Below, piece by piece: positions 6,649-8,364 of a stretch of DNA of 8,364 nt (within the stretch, counting starts at the first letter, position 1; the number at the start of each line of letters is the position of its first letter). The position numbers were made by a program, and so were the translations under genes. Location: positions 1-8,364 of the forward strand of contig CAMDVP010000134.1 in the NCBI GenBank assembly GCA_945877525.1, read 5' to 3'. This DNA comes from an uncultured Clostridia bacterium. GTDB taxonomy: Bacteria > Bacillota > Clostridia > Christensenellales > Aristaeellaceae. The notes under the pieces are model-generated. The model ran no database searches and had not been told where the DNA came from. It worked only from the letters and a program-made list of their open reading frames with translations.

Positions 6649-8328
6649 TCAACCGGGATCTTTCACATCGCAGGGGAAGCGAAGCAGCACGCACATGCCC
6701 TCCGGCTTCCGTTTGCTGACGCTTAGACCCCATGCGTTGCCAAAGGTAAGCTGAATGCGCTGATGAACGTTCAGAAGACCGATATGGCTGTCATACTCCG
6801 CATGCTCCAGCTTCTGCTGCAGTGCCGCCAGCTCTTCATCTGTCATGCCGCAGCCATTATCCTTCACAGACAGGTGAAGCTCCTTCCCATCGGATGACGC
6901 GCCAATCCATATTCTTCCTCCCGACGCACGATTGGCCAGGCCGTGGGAAATGGCGTTTTCCACCAGAGGCTGCAGGCAGAAGCGCACCACGGACACATCC
7001 TCCGTCCCCGGACTTACTTCATAGAACACCTGAAAACGATCGGCAAAGCGTACTGACTGAATGGAAACATAGGCCTCCACCTGGCGAAGCTCTTCCCGAA
7101 GCGGAACCTGCTTCACCCGGACATTTGCCGTGGCACGGAAGATGACAATCAGCTGGTCAATGACCGAAATCGCACGGGGATCCTGACGCAGGATCAGCAC
7201 CTGAACCGTACGCAGCGTATTGTAAAGAAAGTGCGGATTGATCTGAGCCTGCAGCATGTTGATTTCAAATTCGCGCGAGCGTCGTTCCATGACAATGCTC
7301 TTCTGTCTGGCTTCGTCCAGACGTTTGAGCATCAGGTTGAACTGGGTGCCCAGACGCTTGATCTCGTCAGGATGGTGCGCCTGATACAGATATCCTGCGT
7401 TTCCGCCGAGGGAAACCTCCTGCATGGATTGGCTCAGCGCACGGATGGCTGACAGAAGATTCCGCTCAATGGCTACACAAACGAAGAACAGCAGGACAAG
7501 CAGCACAGCCAGCACCAGCATGGCCAGCAGCCATACGCGCTGTTGCTGGGTGGCGATGGTAGACGAAAGCACATACAGCTTGACATACCAGCCGTTTACA
7601 GACAGCTGGCAGCCCTGAATGCCATAATATCCATCCATCTCCGGAATACCATCGTACACCAGGGGCGCTTCAAACTCATCCGAGGCAAACAAAAGCGCCC
7701 CGTCCCTGTCATAGATCGCGCAGAAGCAGCCCTGCAAAGCCAGATCGCGAAGCATATGCTGAATGCGGCTATCGTCAAAATCCATCCAAATGACGCCCAG
7801 CCGTTCGCCATAGCCCGGAAGATGGCTGTTGCCGCCCGCTGTCAGGATGCCCAGGCGGATAGCCTCCCACTCTCCCTGCCGGTACTGCCATAGCTGGCGC
7901 GAGCCAGTCCAATCCAACTCAATGATGTCCTGCCTGCTCTGAATTTCATCCAGGTAATCCACCGTATACACGGTGGAGGCAAGTAGTCTGCCGCTTCTGT
8001 CATACATGGTCAGTCCGCCATAGTCCGGGGGCACATACCCCATTCGCTTTTGCAGCGCCCATAGCCGTCCGCTGGATGCATCTTCCGGCTCACCGCGGAA
8101 AATCGCCTGAACCTCCGGCGTAATGGCGATGCTTTCCAGTGCCTGGCGATAATCTGCCAGCAAACCGTCAATATAGGCTGCCATCTGCCCGGCAGATCGG
8201 GCGTATACCTGCTCCATCTGCTTCAGGTTTGTTTCATCATAGCGGTAATAGACGATCATCCCCGTTGAAGCGGCGGAGATCAGCGTGATGAATGACAGGA
8301 GCAGTACCAGGGTATGGCTCAGCCGCAT
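6649..8328 (-). CDS. YesM-type sensor histidine kinase
   Basis: At least 559 residues. Order: membrane helix (about 7-27), an extracellular sensor region of about 235 residues likely of the dCache type (28-262), second helix (263-286), HAMP linker (about 287-340, with PDEIKRLGTQFNLML), His_kinase domain (PF06580) with AQINPHFLYNTL and phospho-acceptor H366, then an HATPase domain. The ATPase shows the N box LQPLVENAISHG (N458), DNGCGM (490-495) and IGLLNVHQRI (516-525). This is the LytS/YesM class, which usually senses carbohydrates or their binding proteins and phosphorylates an AraC-type response regulator. The regulator is not in the window. The GH5 gene 27 nt downstream points to a glycan signal. 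The ATG at 8328 has no convincing ribosome binding site, and the frame stays open for 12 more codons to the edge, so the true start may lie upstream. Family is certain; start is not. Confidence 0.9.
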   Translation of the reverse strand: MRLSHTLVLLLSFITLISAASTGMIVYYRYDETNLKQMEQVYARSAGQMAAYIDGLLADYRQALESIAITPEVQAIFRGEPEDASSGRLWALQKRMGYVPPDYGGLTMYDRSGRLLASTVYTVDYLDEIQSRQDIIELDWTGSRQLWQYRQGEWEAIRLGILTAGGNSHLPGYGERLGVIWMDFDDSRIQHMLRDLALQGCFCAIYDRDGALLFASDEFEAPLVYDGIPEMDGYYGIQGCQLSVNGWYVKLYVLSSTIATQQQRVWLLAMLVLAVLLVLLFFVCVAIERNLLSAIRALSQSMQEVSLGGNAGYLYQAHHPDEIKRLGTQFNLMLKRLDEARQKSIVMERRSREFEINMLQAQINPHFLYNTLRTVQVLILRQDPRAISVIDQLIVIFRATANVRVKQVPLREELRQVEAYVSIQSVRFADRFQVFYEVSPGTEDVSVVRFCLQPLVENAISHGLANRASGGRIWIGASSDGKELHLSVKDNGCGMTDEELAALQQKLEHAEYDSHIGLLNVHQRIQLTFGNAWGLSVSKRKPEGMCVLLRFPCDVKDPG

Positions 8329-8364
8329 CCGGCGATGCGGAGGAGGCTCCTGCGCATAGGCCTC

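Noticed and set aside
1..8364. CRISPR array, tRNA or rRNA genes, insertion sequences, phage or toxin-antitoxin genes
   Set aside because: No regularly spaced repeats, no cloverleaf-like sequences, no transposase or integrase motifs and no terminal inverted repeats were seen on either strand.

Overview
The window reads as a chromosomal segment of a fairly GC-rich Gram-positive anaerobe, most likely a gut or rumen clostridial relative (Bacillota). This is an inference. It rests on the strong GGAGG ribosome binding sites before nearly every gene, housekeeping-type (sigma-A) promoters, a YesM-type sensor kinase beside a plant-polysaccharide glycosidase, and a multi-membrane glycosyltransferase-like protein of a Gram-positive type. 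The sequence does not fix genus or species.

Layout from left to right. (1) Positions 1-968, minus strand: 5' part of an AI-2E/YtvI-family membrane protein running off the left edge. (2) 969-1302: a divergent control region with a minus-strand promoter for that gene and a plus-strand promoter and leader for the next operon. (3) 1303-3672, plus strand: two genes, a PAP2-type membrane lipid phosphatase followed after 27 nt by a MATE-family multidrug/organic-cation or lipid exporter. (4) 3673-3780: a short convergent junction with small inverted and direct repeats but no clear terminator. (5) 3781-5313, minus strand: a single 510-residue polytopic GT-C-like glycosyltransferase candidate with its own promoter; its base composition is visibly more AT-rich than that of the PAP2-MATE pair. 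(6) 5314-5595: intergenic, holding that promoter and a strong terminator for the last operon. (7) 5596-8328, minus strand: a histidine kinase (559 residues, perhaps longer upstream) followed after 27 nt by a GH5 endoglucanase-like glycosidase without a signal peptide.

How the genes may work together. PAP2 and MATE look co-transcribed and both act in the membrane, but no shared substrate can be read from the sequence. The kinase and GH5 pair fits a carbohydrate-sensing and utilisation locus whose other parts (response regulator, ABC importer) would lie beyond the right edge, upstream on the minus strand. The GH5 enzyme would act on oligosaccharides already taken into the cell. The glycosyltransferase gene appears unrelated to either neighbour.

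I found no CRISPR array, tRNA, rRNA, transposase, phage gene or clearly novel multi-gene system. The most unusual points are the cytoplasmic GH5 tied to a membrane sensor, the composition break at the glycosyltransferase, and the roughly 155-nt leader with small reading frames before the PAP2 gene.
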